Part shown: positions 47,988 through 58,990 of the stretch, in pieces
Layout: the number at the start of each line of letters is the position of its first letter
How positions within the stretch are numbered: position 1 is the stretch's first letter
Origin: Solea solea
Lineage: Eukaryota; Chordata; Actinopteri; Pleuronectiformes; Soleidae
Direction: 5' to 3'
Assembly (NCBI RefSeq): GCF_958295425.1
Contig: NC_081144.1
Span: 27,342,827-27,406,826, forward strand
Length of the DNA stretch: 64,000 nt
The notes under the pieces: generated by a model
The model's input: only the letters and a program-made list of their open reading frames with translations
Databases searched by the model: none
What the model was told of the DNA's origin: nothing
Program-made: the position numbers and the translations under genes

Positions 47988-48028
47988 TGGGCTTATAACC
48001 GAAAGGTTGCTGGTTCAATCCCCGTGTA
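47988..48028 (+). mobile_element. Possible SINE remnant
   Basis: ggcttataaccgaaaggttg followed by ctggttcaatcccc has the spacing of a tRNA-derived D-arm to T-arm region. Only about 40 bases are recognisable. Confidence 0.35.
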
Positions 48029-49289
48029 ACAGGCCATAGCATACCCCGAGTGCAGGATACACCTGGGGTTAAAGCGGCCTATGCTGGATTATACCACGGT
48101 ACCAGAATACAGCCGTCTTGTGGAAAGAGGTTTTGATTGTATTGTTTGTTAGTAATTAGAGACTTGTTCTGGTTAAATGTAGGAAACTTACTAAAGTTGT
48201 CAACATGATGTTAGGTTGCTGATGAAAAAAGCTCATTTCATCAGCAAAATGTGGATTATTTCAGGGTAAATACATGTTCCTGTTCCTGCCAGAGTATACT
48301 CTGGTTTATTCTGGGCAGGGGTTAATTTGTCCTGTTACACCTGGACAGGGGCAGTCTCCTGAGCAAGCCACCTGGGACCAGATAATGCTGCCCACTGGTG
48401 TGTAATAAGGATTTCAAGAATCCTTCAAGAATCTTTCTCTTTAATCTGAATTGTGCCATCATATCAACACTGATCACAACTTCTATTTAAAACTATTTCA
48501 CATGAAAAGAAACTTTATGTATCTATACATTCCAGGAACGTCTGTGTGTGTGTGTGTGCATGTGCGTGTGTGTGTGTTATTCACTCAGGAGTTGTACAGA
48601 GGGAGCATAGGTTCACTAGAGTGGTGTAGAAGTATACATTGATGTGTATACTTTAGAGATTCAGAACCGGACATAATAGTGACGTCTGCAATGACTGTTG
48701 AGTGGTGAAGCAGAAAGAAGAATGTGAGGGAGGATGAGTGACATATGTACACATATACCACATATTTAAGACATTATGAAAGTGTTTGGTGAGGCGGTGC
48801 ATCATTGTTTCACAGACAAACAGTGGATGAGCTCATCACCACCTTGAGGACCACCTTTTTGTGGAGTTCTGGCTCCTGATTGGATAAAGTGTTGTAAGAA
48901 AGTGCAAACGTTTGTCCTAGATGTATTGTCAGAGGTCCAGACGTCATGTTGGCAAGCAAAGCACCTGAAAAATGAACAGTACCAGTGCTGGTTTCAAGCT
49001 TTAAGAGTTCACTCTGCACTTTATATCCAGGACAATTGAGCAATACATCACAGAACCTGACACACACAATATGTCTGATCCTTACAGAAGCCCCAGGGTG
49101 CAAACAGAGTGGACAGTGTCTCTGTGATTGTACACACCGTGCACATGCTCAACACGACACAGACCTGGCACATGTACTGCAGTGTGGTAACACACGCCAC
49201 TGACCTAACCCTCGAAATCAGTGGACAGCAGCTCATATTTGAAATCAGCACCACTGATCTCACAAAGACTCAGTAACATGTGGACTGCT

Positions 49290-49330
49290 TCGTGTGTTGT
49301 GTTGTGTTGTGTTGTGTTGTGTTGTGTTGG
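49290..49330. repeat. (GTGTT)n / (AACAC)n pentamer repeat
   Basis: Eight units. On the minus strand it is an AACAC-rich run starting about 19 bases after the donor of the slc2a4rg exon 49604-49349. Confidence 0.95.
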
Positions 49331-49348
49331 TGTATCAGAGTGCATTAC

Positions 49349-49604
49349 CTGGTAAGCGTGATCAGTGCGAATGTGGCATAGTGTGGAGGGAGCTGACTGG
49401 CTGAGCAGTGTGGGGGCGTGGCTCATGTGTTCAGGGGGAGGGACATCTGTGAGCAGCAGAGGGAACACTGGAGGAGGGCCGGCCGTGGTTGGGGAGGTGG
49501 GCGTGAGGCTGGACAAGCCCTCTGATAGACTGTCCATGTTGACCTCGATCTCTGAGTAGTAGAAGTCCTCCTCCCCGTCGCTGTAGTCCGAGTCGCTGTT
49601 TCGT
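49349..49604 (-). CDS. slc2a4rg: slc2a4rg exon with EEDFYYSEIEV motif
   Basis: The acceptor is ctcctgcag, preceded by (TG)n; the donor is CCAG|gtaatg. Length 256 bases, phase 2 in and phase 0 out. It reads RNSDSDYSDGEEDFYYSEIE, then VNMDSLSEGLSSLTPTSPT and a Pro-rich part, ending TDHAYQ. SDGEEDFYYTE...LTDGLSSLTP.SPTAS is the signature of human SLC2A4RG just after its zinc finger. The joined codon GG+A is Gly, continuing HLG from the finger exon. The gene regulates SLC2A4 (GLUT4) promoter activity and acts in the nucleus. Confidence 0.96.
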
Positions 49605-49726
49605 CTGCAGGAGACACACACACACACACAAGTTTCTTTGACTGATGACAATGGGGTCAATGAACATCTAGTCTGGTCAGGAGGGGAGGGTCAAATTATA
49701 TCATGATATTGCAATAGTAATCTGTG

Positions 49727-49827
49727 ATCCATCCATTTTCTACCGCTTTATCTTCTACACGAGGGTCACAGGGGTCACTGTGCCAATCTCAGCCGACATG
49801 AAGCCACAGGAGGATACAGTCCATGGC

Positions 49828-49870
<43 letters not shown>

Positions 49871-49920
49871 CACACACACACACTCTCACACCTACAGTCA
49901 ACATTTGACCTAAATGAACA
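49727..49920 (+). mobile_element. Dispersed fish repeat fragment
   Basis: It starts atccatccattttctaccgc, then tttatcttctacacgagggtcac and ctcagccgacatgaagccac, runs into (CA)n, and ends cacacctacagtcaacattt. I recognise this order as a very common fish interspersed repeat, but not its formal class. Confidence 0.55.
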
Positions 49921-51022
49921 TTTAAGCTCTAACACACAGGTCACAGGTCAAGGTCACTGCTGAGCATTGCTTCAGTTTACCACACCCTCAGAAACAAAGT
50001 GGCCCTCTCTCCACCCTGTGAACTCATGAATGTGTTCAGTAAGTGGGTGCTGGGTGACTATAGTTCACTTCTGTATTGTTCATTAGTCCTTCTGTATTTA
50101 ACTTATTGTACAGAGGTCTGGGGCAATAGTTACAGGAATACGTTACATTCCCTTTTCATAGTGAAAAAAGGGCGGTTGGTATCATCTTATACAATTTCAT
50201 TATTTTTACAGTCAAAATGATTAAAGTTTCACAACCGAGTTAACTACAATACAATACAAATAATATTTAGAGCTAGTAACAACCTACTACCAGCCTGTGT
50301 ATTTAAAATGAGTTCAGCCAGAGAGAGGGCGGGTTCACACGGTGAGAACCACATGTTCAAATATTCACACGTTTTCACACAGTACAGGGACAAGACCAGT
50401 TTTTCAGGATTACTACTGTTTGAGGGAATTGTGTCATTTATATTATTGCTGATGGTTATTATTATTGTTATTGTGTTATTGTTGTTATTGTGTTATTGTT
50501 GTTGGTGGTGGTAGTAATAGATCACTTGGAGGCAGAGCAGGTAAAAAAGAAAGTGGCGTGTAGGCTGGTGGCTCGTCCAGGGTGAACACAAATACAAACT
50601 TTAAATCAAACTATTGTGCTACAGTATAAACAGCCTCTCTCCACGTGTACTGACCACAGCAGTTTGACTGATGCACAGCACAGCAGCACTCAGGCTGAAG
50701 TAAAGTGTTCAGCATCTCTCTCTTCAGCTCCCCGACCACATCTTTATGTGACAGAGGAGGAGCTTAGAAAGAGTTTTTCCCTTTCACTACAGATCCATAC
50801 ACATGAATGCATGAATGCATGAATGCATGTCTAATAAAGTCCCTCTATGATGCATTATAAAATAATAATCATCAGTTGCAGCCCTATGTTTATGTCTATG
50901 ACAAAAGTAAGTAACTTTTTGCAGTATTCATATATTCTCAACTTTTTAAGAGAATAACACAAAATGAACAGATTCTAAAAAACAATCTAAACACATGTTA
51001 AGATACTGAGTTAGGGAACACA

Positions 51023-51998
51023 GTGGTTTTCTTTGAAAACCGAACATACAGAGTAACCTGGAGAGGATCTGTGTCGGAACCATGTCCTCTAACTACTGGG
51101 GTCCCTCAGGGTTCTGTCCTGGGCCCTCTCCTCTTCTCTCTTGGTTCTGTCATTCACTCTCATGGTTTTTCCTATCACAGCTACGTCAGTCTCTCTTTCC
51201 CCTGGTCTGAAACACAAGTAGCAGAACAAATCTCTGCTTGTCTGACTGACATCTCTCAGTGGATGTCCGACCATCACTGAGACCACAACCATTAACCACA
51301 CATCAAGACCCAGGAAAGGATTCTCCCACCACAGACCTGACCATCACCCTCGACAACTATGTGGTAGCTCCCTCTCATACTGTAAGGAACCTGGGTGTGA
51401 CACTTGATGACCATCTCTCCCTCACTGCCAACATTGCTGCAACAGCTCCATCTTGCAGATACATGTTGCACAACATCAGAAGGATACGGCCTCTTCTAAC
51501 CTAGAAGGCGGAACAGGTTCTGGTCCAGGCTCTTGTCATCTCACGCTTGGACGACTGCAACTCCCTCCTGGCTGGTCTCCCTGCACATACGACCTCTGCA
51601 ACTCATCCAGAATGCAGCAGCTCGACTGGTCTTCAACTTACCAAAATTCTCCCACACTACACCGCTCCTCCGCTCCTCCGCTCCCTTCACTGGCTTCCTG
51701 TAGCTGCTTGCATCCGCTTCAAGACTCTAGCATGTGTTCCATGCTACAAACAGATCCAGTCCAGCCTACATCCAGGACATGATCAAAACCGACACCCCGG
51801 CTTGCTGCCCCCTCACTGAGAGGATCGCAGAGGCATTCACAGAACTCAAGACTGTTCACTGTCCTCGCTCCCAAATGGTGGAACGAGCTCACCATCAACA
51901 TCCGGACAGCGGAAAGCCTCCACATCTTCTGCCGCCGACTAAAAACACATTTCTTTCAACTCTACCTCGACAAAGAGGACGACAAAAAAAAAAGACTA
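51023..51998 (+). pseudogene. L2-clade LINE reverse transcriptase, 3' part, inactive
   Basis: It begins near RVTWRGSVSE..PLTTGVPQGSVLGPLLFSL, the conserved fingers-palm motif. It continues HGFSYHSYVSLSFPWSETQV, where the expected catalytic A-D-D with its neighbours is deleted. Later parts are SHTVRNLGVTLDDHLSL, SRLDDCNSLLAGLP and LRSLHWLPVAACIRFKTL, with an end of the CRRLKTHFFQLYLD type. Frame changes near 51275 and a stop at 51502-51504 break it. The motif order and 3' end fit fish L2-like elements. Everything 5' of the RT is missing, as in typical 5'-truncated inserts. Confidence 0.88.
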
Positions 51999-53284
51999 CC
52001 TAAAGTAATGTAATCTAATGAAACCTAATGTAATGTAATCTAATGCAATGTAATAAAACCTAATGTAATGTAATGAAACCTAATGTAATGTATGAAATGA
52101 AACCTAATGTAATGTAATGAAATGAAACCTAATGTAATGTAATGAAACCTAATGTAATGTAATGAAATGAAACCTAATGTAATGAAATGAAACCTAATGT
52201 AATGTAATGAAACCTAATGTAATGAAATGAAACCTAATGTAATGTAATGAAACCTAATGTAATGAAATGAAACCTAATGTAATTTAATGAAACCTAATGT
52301 AATGTAATGTAATGAAATGAAATGAAACCTAATGTAATGTAATGTTATGAAACCTAATGTAATGAAACCTAATGTAATGTAATGTAATGTAATGGTCATG
52401 ACACTCACCACTGACCATTTTATTCACCACAATCCCAAAATGTAACAGATATCCTCATTAATGTAACGTAACCCAATGTAATGTAATGAAACCTAATGTA
52501 ATGCAATGTAATCTAATGTAATGTAATGAAACCTAATGTAATGTAATCTAATGTAACGTAATGAAACCTAATGTAATGTAATCTAATGTAACGTAACGTA
52601 ATGAAACCTGATGTAATGTAATCTAATGAAACCTAATGTAATGTAATGAAACCTAATGTAATGTAATCTAATGTAATGTAATGAAACCTAATGTAATGTA
52701 ATGTAATGAAACCCAATGTAATGCAATGTTATGAAATGAAACCTAATGTAATGTAATGAAATGAAACCTAATGTAATGTAATGAAACCTAATGTAATGTA
52801 ATGAAATGAAACCTAATGTAATGTAATGTAATGTAATGAAACCTAATGTAATGTAATGAAACCTAATGTAATGAAACCTAATGTAATGTAATGAAATGAA
52901 ACCTAATGTAATGTAATGTAATGAAACCTAATGTAATGTAATGAAACCTAATGTAATCTAATGTAGTGTAATGAAACCTAATGTAATGTAATGAAACCTA
53001 ATGTAATCTAATGTAGTGTAATGAAACCTAATGTAATGAAACGTAATGTAATGTAATGAAATGAAACCTAATGTAATGTAATGTAATGTAATGAAACCTA
53101 ATGTAATGAAATGAAACCTAATGTAATGTAATGAAACCTAATGTAATGTAATGAAATGAAACCTAATGTAATGTAATGAAATTAAACCTAATGTAATGTA
53201 ATGTAATGTAATGTAATGTAATGAAACGTAATGTAATGTAATGTAATGTAATGTAATGAAACCTAATGTAATGTAATGTAATGG
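51999..53284 (+). repeat. Expanded LINE tail: TAATG/GAAACC array
   Basis: About 1.3 kb of TAATG pentamers with regularly placed AAACC (gaaacctaatgtaatgtaat type). It starts directly at the LINE 3' end. A non-repeat flank beginning ggtcatgacactcacc at 52393 occurs again at 53282 (ggtcatgacactgacc), each followed by attttattcaccacaatc and aaaatgtaacagata. So about 890 bases, including some flank, were duplicated. Confidence 0.93.
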
Positions 53285-53412
53285 TCATGACACTGACCAT
53301 TTTATTCACCACAATCACAAAATGTAACAGATAACCTCATTACACTACATTTACACTATTGTAACCCACCAACAGCTTTAATGTTGTGAGTGTGTGAGTG
53401 GGGTGCTCCTTA

Positions 53413-53426
53413 ACAGCAGAGGGCAG
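53413..53426 (+). promoter_or_regulatory. CTCF-like motif
   Basis: ACAGCAGAGGGCAG matches 13 of 14 positions of CCASYAGRKGGCRS, in the same orientation as the perfect site at 29244. Binding is inferred only. Confidence 0.35.
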
Positions 53427-53490
53427 CGACAGCCAGTGTGCTGCAGCTCCACTGTGAAGTGACAGTAACAACTGTGGAGGAACCTCTCTT

Positions 53491-53529
<39 letters not shown>

Positions 53530-53682
53530 GAAGCTGTTTATACCTTGGAATACAGCTTAAATATCACTTCCTTTCTCTTGCAGTGAGTACGGAGCTTGCA
53601 GCTGCTGTCAGTGAAATCCTTCTGTTAAAGTCACTGTTAAATAGCTCTATATTCTTCCAGCTGTCTGTGATTAAAAGTGTGC

Positions 53683-54301
53683 ACAGAGACAGTCCTGGAG
53701 CACAGAGACAGTCCTGGAGCACAGAGACAGTCCTGGAGCACAGAGACAGTCATGGAGCACAGAGACAGTCCTGGAACACAGAGACAGTCCTGGAGCACAG
53801 AGACAGTCCTGGAGCACAGAGACAGTCCTGGAGCACAGAGACAGTCATGGAGCACAGAGACAGTCCTGTAGCACAGATACAGTCCTGGAACACAGAGACA
53901 GCCATGGAGCACAGAGACAGTCCTGGAGCACAGAGACAGTCCTGGAGCACAGAGACAGTCATGGAGCACAGAGACAGTCATGGAGCACAGAGACAGTCCT
54001 GGAACACAGAGACAGTCCTGAAGCACAGAGACAGTCCTGGAGCACAGAGACAGTCATGGAGCACAGAGACAGTCCTGTAGCACAGAGACAGTCCTGAAGC
54101 ACAGAGACAGTCATGGAGCACAGAGACAGTCCTGGAGCACAGAGACAGTCCTGGAACACAGAGACAGTCATGGAGCACAGAGACAGTCCTGGAGCACAGA
54201 GACAGTCCTGGAGCACAGAGACAGTCCTGGAGCACAGAGACAGTCCTGGAACACAGAGACAGTCCTGGAGCACAGAGACAGTCCTGGAGCACAGAGACAG
54301 T
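53683..54301. repeat. 19-bp minisatellite
   Basis: About 32 contiguous units of GAGACAGTCCTGGAGCACA, with variants tcatgg, ctggaac, ctgtagc and ctgaagc. With a unit of 19 bases the frame repeats every 57 bases, giving long artificial frames on both strands. It ends 190 bases downstream (in transcript sense) of the slc2a4rg finger exon. Confidence 0.96.
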
Positions 54302-54491
54302 TCTTTCTGCTCAGGTTTGTTTGTCCATGAATAAAATGCTCTTTTCAACCTGTGTCCATGTCTTCCAACAAAATGACATGAAACAAAGTGAACATTCCAA
54401 AAAGGGGATGACTGTATATCCCACCATGCTGGTGTGTGGAGGTGGGCTGACTTCAGGAGACACTAAGTGTAGTGACGTGGTGGTGACTCAC

Positions 54492-54592
54492 CCCAGGTGG
54501 ACAGTGCGGATGTGTCGCTGGATCCCTGAGGAAGTGCTGAGGACCTTTTCACAGTTCTTCCACAAGCACTTAAACATCACCTTCATGGAGTT
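54492..54592 (-). CDS. slc2a4rg: slc2a4rg zinc-finger exon
   Basis: The minus strand reads [20 protein letters not shown] and then [14 protein letters not shown], between acceptor tccttcag and donor GG|gtgagt; 101 bases, phase 0 in and phase 2 out. One C2H2 finger is present (C-x4-C-x12-H-x4-H). Human SLC2A4RG has the closely matching VMFQCLWKSCGKVLSTASAM. The exon is too short and ATG-poor to appear as a long frame. It was found from the phase and motif expected between the PRKRK and DFYYSE exons. Confidence 0.96.
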
Positions 54593-55526
54593 CTGAAGGA
54601 CACATTCACAAGAAGAAACACACAACAAATGAAACACGACACAATGTGTGTATTTCTCACTTATTTCTCCTGGTGTGCACTCTGCTCTACAACATTACTG
54701 AGTATTTCACAAGATGTTTCTCTGTCGAAAATAACATGATTGCACTCAATGGTTCGGTTCTCTCTCTTTCTTCCACTAGATACAATAGACATAAGAATGA
54801 ATAGAATATTAAAACTAACAGCACAATGGATGGTGCTGTGGTTCTGTATGTTTGGTACGTGCATGTATGAGTTGGTGTCAGCTGTATCACACGGCAAAGT
54901 CAACAACAACAAAAAGAAGCTTGGAGACTTGCTGCTCTGCTCCAAGGAGGTTAAACATAAGCCTCGTCAGAGGCTTGTAAAAACTACAAGGTCCTTTCTG
55001 AAGTGTTTGTGCTACTGGTTCATAAAAATAACAGAAGTGCTTCTCATCAAGTATGGCTGTGAATTACAAAGTCTTACTGCGTACGTTCTGTTTTGTTTTA
55101 AAGGTTAAAAGTTGAGGTTATGCCATCGAATGCAGCTGTCCCAAACCAAACATCATCCACAATCATAAAACACAATACAACTTTAAAAGTGCCGCAGTAA
55201 GACTCATTTAAATCACTGGGGAAGCGAAATCTAAGTTTAATCATTACTATTATTATTGTGATTACAAAGAGACAGTGTGTTACATTAGTCCCTGTGCAGA
55301 TAAGTTTAATCACTTCACAACGGCTGACCAAATAAAATGTATGTCAACCATTGCCCTGCTGTAAGAAACTCCCTCAGAACGCAGCTGCCTCCATCAGAAA
55401 GCTTAATTGTGCTACTTGTTAGCATTTGTAGTAAAAATGCTGAGTTAATGGGAGCAGCTAGTGGGATGCATTCAAAGACCGTGGTAAATGTTATCATTTC
55501 TGTCTGCGTGGGATCTGCAGTGTCCT

Positions 55527-55605
55527 GAGATTAAAGGAGCAGTTTCAAGATACACTCAAGAAACCTTGAAAATGTCATCACTTCAGCAAACACATGAAGT
55601 CCACT
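55527..55605. repeat. Dispersed repeat family R2, copy 2
   Basis: It aligns with 40927-41010 over about 70 bases, sharing ggagcag, caagaaa and gcaaacanangaagtcca-type blocks. Confidence 0.45.
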
Positions 55606-55990
55606 CATTAATGGAACAGTTAAAGTGCAGGTGTGCAAAGTAATGTATAAGTACAGAATACTACTACTACTACTAATAATAATAATAATAATAATAGTCA
55701 TAACAATAACACACACTTTACAGAAAATAATAAAGATAATAAAACAATAAAACAGCAATAAAACAGAGAAAAGTTAAAACAGGACAATGTAATTAAAGAG
55801 AGTTTGCTGATTTGAATAGATTAGTTTTTAGTTTTGATTTAAATAACCGATGTTTTTCTTGCAGGTTGTAAATGATTTGTTGTTTGTTGTGAATCATCAC
55901 TGTTCACGTGTGGTGAAGAGTAAATCTGCAGGGGGCAGAACCTGACGCCGCTGCGAGCGTAACCCCCGACACTAACACTGGGCATGTTAG

Positions 55991-56486
55991 TAGGGATGTC
56001 CCGATACAACTTTTTCACTTCCGATACGATATCAGCATGAATCATTCATACTTCAATGACTTATTTTGTAGTGTGGAATATTAGAATAGGCTTGATCAAG
56101 TGATATTACTTAAACAGAGAACAATAGTATGAGAAAAACTGACCCATTTATTATTAACCAATGGTTACATCAATTTAACCTTCAACAAGAGAGAATATTG
56201 GATGTTTTGTCATGTTAATTTCATACAGTCTATGGTTCATTTCATCAGGAGGAAAGTACTAATGTGCTAATGTGGGGTGTTTTCAGAGCACCCGTGTTTC
56301 TTCAGAGAACACCCCCCCTTGTTTTTACTATTTTGGATTAGCCCAACCCACACAGGGTGAGTGACTCCCACAGGTCAACCTTGTTGTGATCATGTGATCT
56401 ACATGCATCCAACACGCAGAGCCCACATGCTTTTTGTCTGACATCGGAGCGATATCCGATATCAATATCGGATCAGGACATCCCTA
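55991..56486. mobile_element. hAT MITE (496 bp)
   Basis: The left end TAGGGATGTCCCGATACAAC is inverted at the right end, which reads gatcaggacatcccta. The flanking octamers CATGTTAG and CATTCTAG match at 6 of 8 positions. Sub-terminal DNA repeats ccgatacgatatc and gatatccgatatc. Its middle (56211-56340) is shared with the element at 57899-58145. No coding capacity. Confidence 0.8.
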
Positions 56487-56632
56487 CATTCTAGAGTCTA
56501 GAATCTAAGAGAAGCTGAAGAAATTCAAACGAGGAAATTGAATTTTAAATTTTATTTCAGTGAGACGTGAAAATCTGAAAAGGTTTAATAAATGACATTA
56601 TAATAAATGAAAACACTATGGACTCTCTCTAC

Positions 56633-56865
56633 CTTTCGCTTGCGAGGTATTGGCTCCTCAAACATGAAGTGTGTGCTCTCTGTGATGTCCTCATTGACAT
56701 CGTCACCTTGGGACGAGATCAGGAAGTTCTTGTTGTTGTCGTTGGAGAGGGGCGGGGACGGCGTGGAGGGCACCGATTGGTCGCTGGCATCCCAGCTCCA
56801 GTTGCCGCTGGTTGAGCTGCTGTAACTATCTGATAGCACCTCTTTCCAAGCCCTGCTGGCTGGTT
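56633..56865 (-). CDS. slc2a4rg: slc2a4rg exon with acidic Ser-rich region and nuclear signal
   Basis: Acceptor gtaattccag and donor AAAG|gtagag; 233 bases, phase 1 in and phase 0 out. The first AA completes Glu with the G of the previous exon. The product ASRAWKEVLSDSYSSSTSGN, then WSWDASDQSVPSTPSPPLSN, ends FMFEEPIPRKRK. Human SLC2A4RG has PWKEA...SYSSSSNSGDWGWD.ASDQSSPSTPSPPLP and GEPTLRKRK at the same place. PRKRK is a likely nuclear localisation signal directly before the finger. Confidence 0.96.
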
Positions 56866-57718
56866 CTGGAATTACATTTAAAAGAACATACACTGTGGAG
56901 TTCAGATTAATGGTAAAACAATCTTTGAATCTAAGGGAGGAAATAATCGGTCATTTTGGCCCACAAATCATTTTAGCAGACTGTGACTTCTTGACAACTG
57001 CGAAACCAAAGTGGTTAACCAACATCACCTCTGTGCATCACTCACATTAAGATTAGCTCCGCCCAAACCCAGAGCATCCTCTTGATACAAGACTGCTGAA
57101 CTTAAATTGCTTCAGATTTGATTGATTTATTTACTTTTCCTCCCCAGTCTTTAACATCTTACTTTACTCAGAGTAAAAAAGCAAACAATACTTTTAAAGT
57201 GGAACCTCTATTAGCCCCTGTGGATTTCTGAGTTTCTGAGTTTCTGAACAAAACCGTCCAATGATGTTTCTTCTTTTGTAAGTTAAGTTGTGTTGAATAT
57301 CTTTTAAAGTGCCATTACATGCTCGGACTCCATCCATCCATGAAATTCAACTGCAGCTGCATGGTGACTGTGTGATTGTGGATGAGTGAGTGACATGTGT
57401 CACGTGGATCTGATAGGCTGGATTAGCATTGTGTGAACAGCTTTAATATTAAACTAAATAGACATATAAAATAAATAAAACATTAACAGGACTTAGACCA
57501 TCTAATGTGGTTGCCATGGTGATGGCAGCCATACTTCAAACAGCAAAAGAAACTACACTGATGCAGTGGAGGCGGAGCAACAACCAATAAAGGAAAGTGA
57601 TAATGCTACCTCTCATGTTAACATGTCAACATCAAGTGAGTGGCCATGAGTTTTCTGGATATATTTAGCATGTAAGGTCAAAGGTCAAATGCAGCTGACA
57701 CTGAGGCAGTGGTGTTAC

Positions 57719-57819
57719 CTGTAGATGCAGATGAAGGGTAGATCACCAGAGGGGATGTGGACAGTGAGGTCAGGACAGTGGCAGCCATCACCTCCTTATC
57801 AGCATGACCTGAGGGCTTC
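57719..57819 (-). CDS. slc2a4rg: slc2a4rg exon with EVMAA motif
   Basis: Acceptor gtgtttgcag and donor ACAG|gtaaca; 101 bases, phase 2 in and phase 1 out. After one completing base it reads KPSGHADKEVMAATVLTSLS, then TSPLVIYPSSAST. The DEVMAAAALTSLSTSPLLL block of human SLC2A4RG is the counterpart. The exon that would precede it is not in the window, so the N-terminus and promoter lie to the right of 64000. Confidence 0.94.
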
Positions 57820-57898
57820 CTGCAAACACAAACACATACACATCAGCCCTACGTGTCACCTCCAACCCACCATCAATCGAGTCAATCAAACTATTAAC

Positions 57899-58145
57899 TA
57901 GGGCTGTGAAGTCCCGCTCCACTGGTCCATTTATGAGTCCATACGTTCTGGTTCCACTCAAATTCTGACATTCGACTTTTTGCCGTGTTCATTTTATACA
58001 GTCGATGGTTAATTTGATTTCATCTGGAGGAATGTGGGTAAGGGTTAAGTGCTACTGGGGGTGTTTTCAGAGAGACCCCTGTTACACGGGTAACGGCGTG
58101 TCTTCAGAGAACACCCCCCTTGTTTTCAGTATTTTGGATGAACCA
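57899..58145. mobile_element. hAT-related repeat sharing its core with 55991-56486
   Basis: It begins tagggctgtgaagtcc. From 57986 (tgttcattttatacagtcga) to 58140 it follows the same order as 56211-56340: tacagtc.atggtt, ttcatc.ggagga, gtgttttcagag, cttcagagaacaccccc, ttgtttt and tattttggat. The right end is not clear. A second hAT-like start (cagggctgcaggatt) lies at 58369. Confidence 0.6.
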
Positions 58146-58154
58146 AGTCAGTCG

Positions 58155-58204
58155 TCCTCTAACATGTCACAGACGTCACAGACATCACAGACGTCACAGA
58201 CGTC
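58155..58204. repeat. 9-bp repeat (ACGTCACAG), about 5 copies
   Basis: Units of ACGTCACAG or ACATCACAG. Four contain GACGTCA, close to the CRE octamer TGACGTCA. Confidence 0.9.
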
Positions 58205-58534
58205 ACAGTTTTACTAAACTAGAAAAGTTTGGCAGCAACAGTTTTCATATCACAGCTCGACTACAAACATGACATATCAGTCTAATCATCGTTGAATCGT
58301 TTGATAACCGCAGACGCACTCGCCGCTGAGACGCAGCTCCCATTCATCGATTTTGAGTCTAAATTTCAGGGCTGCAGGATTTCTTTGGTTGATTACAGTC
58401 CGACTGTTTACACAGACGACATGTGTTTGATATCAGTTTAGTCATCACAAATAATAATGCATAAATACACCTTTGGTGCATCTCTCCACTCTCTTTGAAT
58501 AGCAAATATTCATGAACCTTATGACACATAAGAA

Positions 58535-58990
58535 AGTGTGGTTATATGAGATACTGTGCAGCTCTGCCTTGAGGAGCAGCTTACTCTCAGTATAAACATG
58601 ACAACCAGTGGGAACATGAGGAAAAGATTATTTTAGGTACGTAACAAACGACTCATACAATATCCTAAAAATGTACGTGCCACTTTTTGACAGCTTTTTC
58701 TTTTTTAGGAAAACCACACTCTCCCCACACCAAAGTCTATAAACTGTGATTTTACATCACAGCAGGTCTACTGATCTACTGCTGTCTCCATCAGTGACTT
58801 CAGATGTTTGAACTCCTGTGCTCGGGTTTATCTTGGTGACACAAACTCACTATATAAGTCAGCAGTAGACCAGAAGCCACCATGTCATCGTCGGCTAAAA
58901 ACGATGACTTTAGGCTGCATTCTTTTTACTAGCTCTCATGCACTACAGTTTGGAATATTTGCATATTTGACGAATTACAAAGATGCTGAC
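58535..58990. repeat. Dispersed repeat family R1, copy 2
   Basis: It aligns with 60452-60790: ggttatatgagatactg against ggttgtatgagatgctg, agtataaacatgacaacca against agtgtaaacatgacaacca, atcctaaaaatgtacgtgcc against atcctaagaatatacttgcc, then ccccacaccaaagtc and cttggtgacacaaac in both. Confidence 0.75.

Larger units (their letters stand above)
41421..49348 (-). other. slc2a4rg: slc2a4rg intron (7.9 kb)
   Basis: It contains a decayed LINE fragment, a palindromic minisatellite, a Harbinger element, a hAT element, a SINE remnant, (TTA)n at 41607-41639 and (ATA)n near 47073-47110. I found nothing to support in 41640-42800, 43470-44040, 45945-46410, 47300-47980 and 48040-49280. The two cysteine-containing frames at 48985-49263 were examined and rejected as exons. 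Confidence 0.6.
49605..54491 (-). other. slc2a4rg: slc2a4rg intron (4.9 kb)
   Basis: It holds (CA)n at 49610-49630 and 49832-49868, a dispersed fish repeat, an L2 LINE and its expanded tail, (TGTC)n at 53490-53524 and a 19-bp minisatellite. Nothing was identified in 49925-51020 apart from TTATTG-type runs near 50450-50515. Confidence 0.6.
54593..56632 (-). other. slc2a4rg: slc2a4rg intron (2.0 kb)
   Basis: It holds repeat R2, (ATA)n near 55675-55697 and a hAT MITE. Nothing is recognisable in 54600-55520. The open frames there have no domain or splice support. Confidence 0.6.

Noticed and set aside
48810..49263. Minus-strand frames with Cys-rich or 'NMTSGPLTIHLGQ' sequence as a possible slc2a4rg 3' exon
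   Set aside because: Phase does not fit the donor at 49349, and the true C-clamp exons are found at 41308-41420 and 39975-40086 with perfect phases.
53583..54348. Repetitive 'HRDSPGAQRQSW' and 'LQDCLCAPGLSLCS' proteins
   Set aside because: The 19-bp minisatellite is open on both strands; it is intronic in slc2a4rg.
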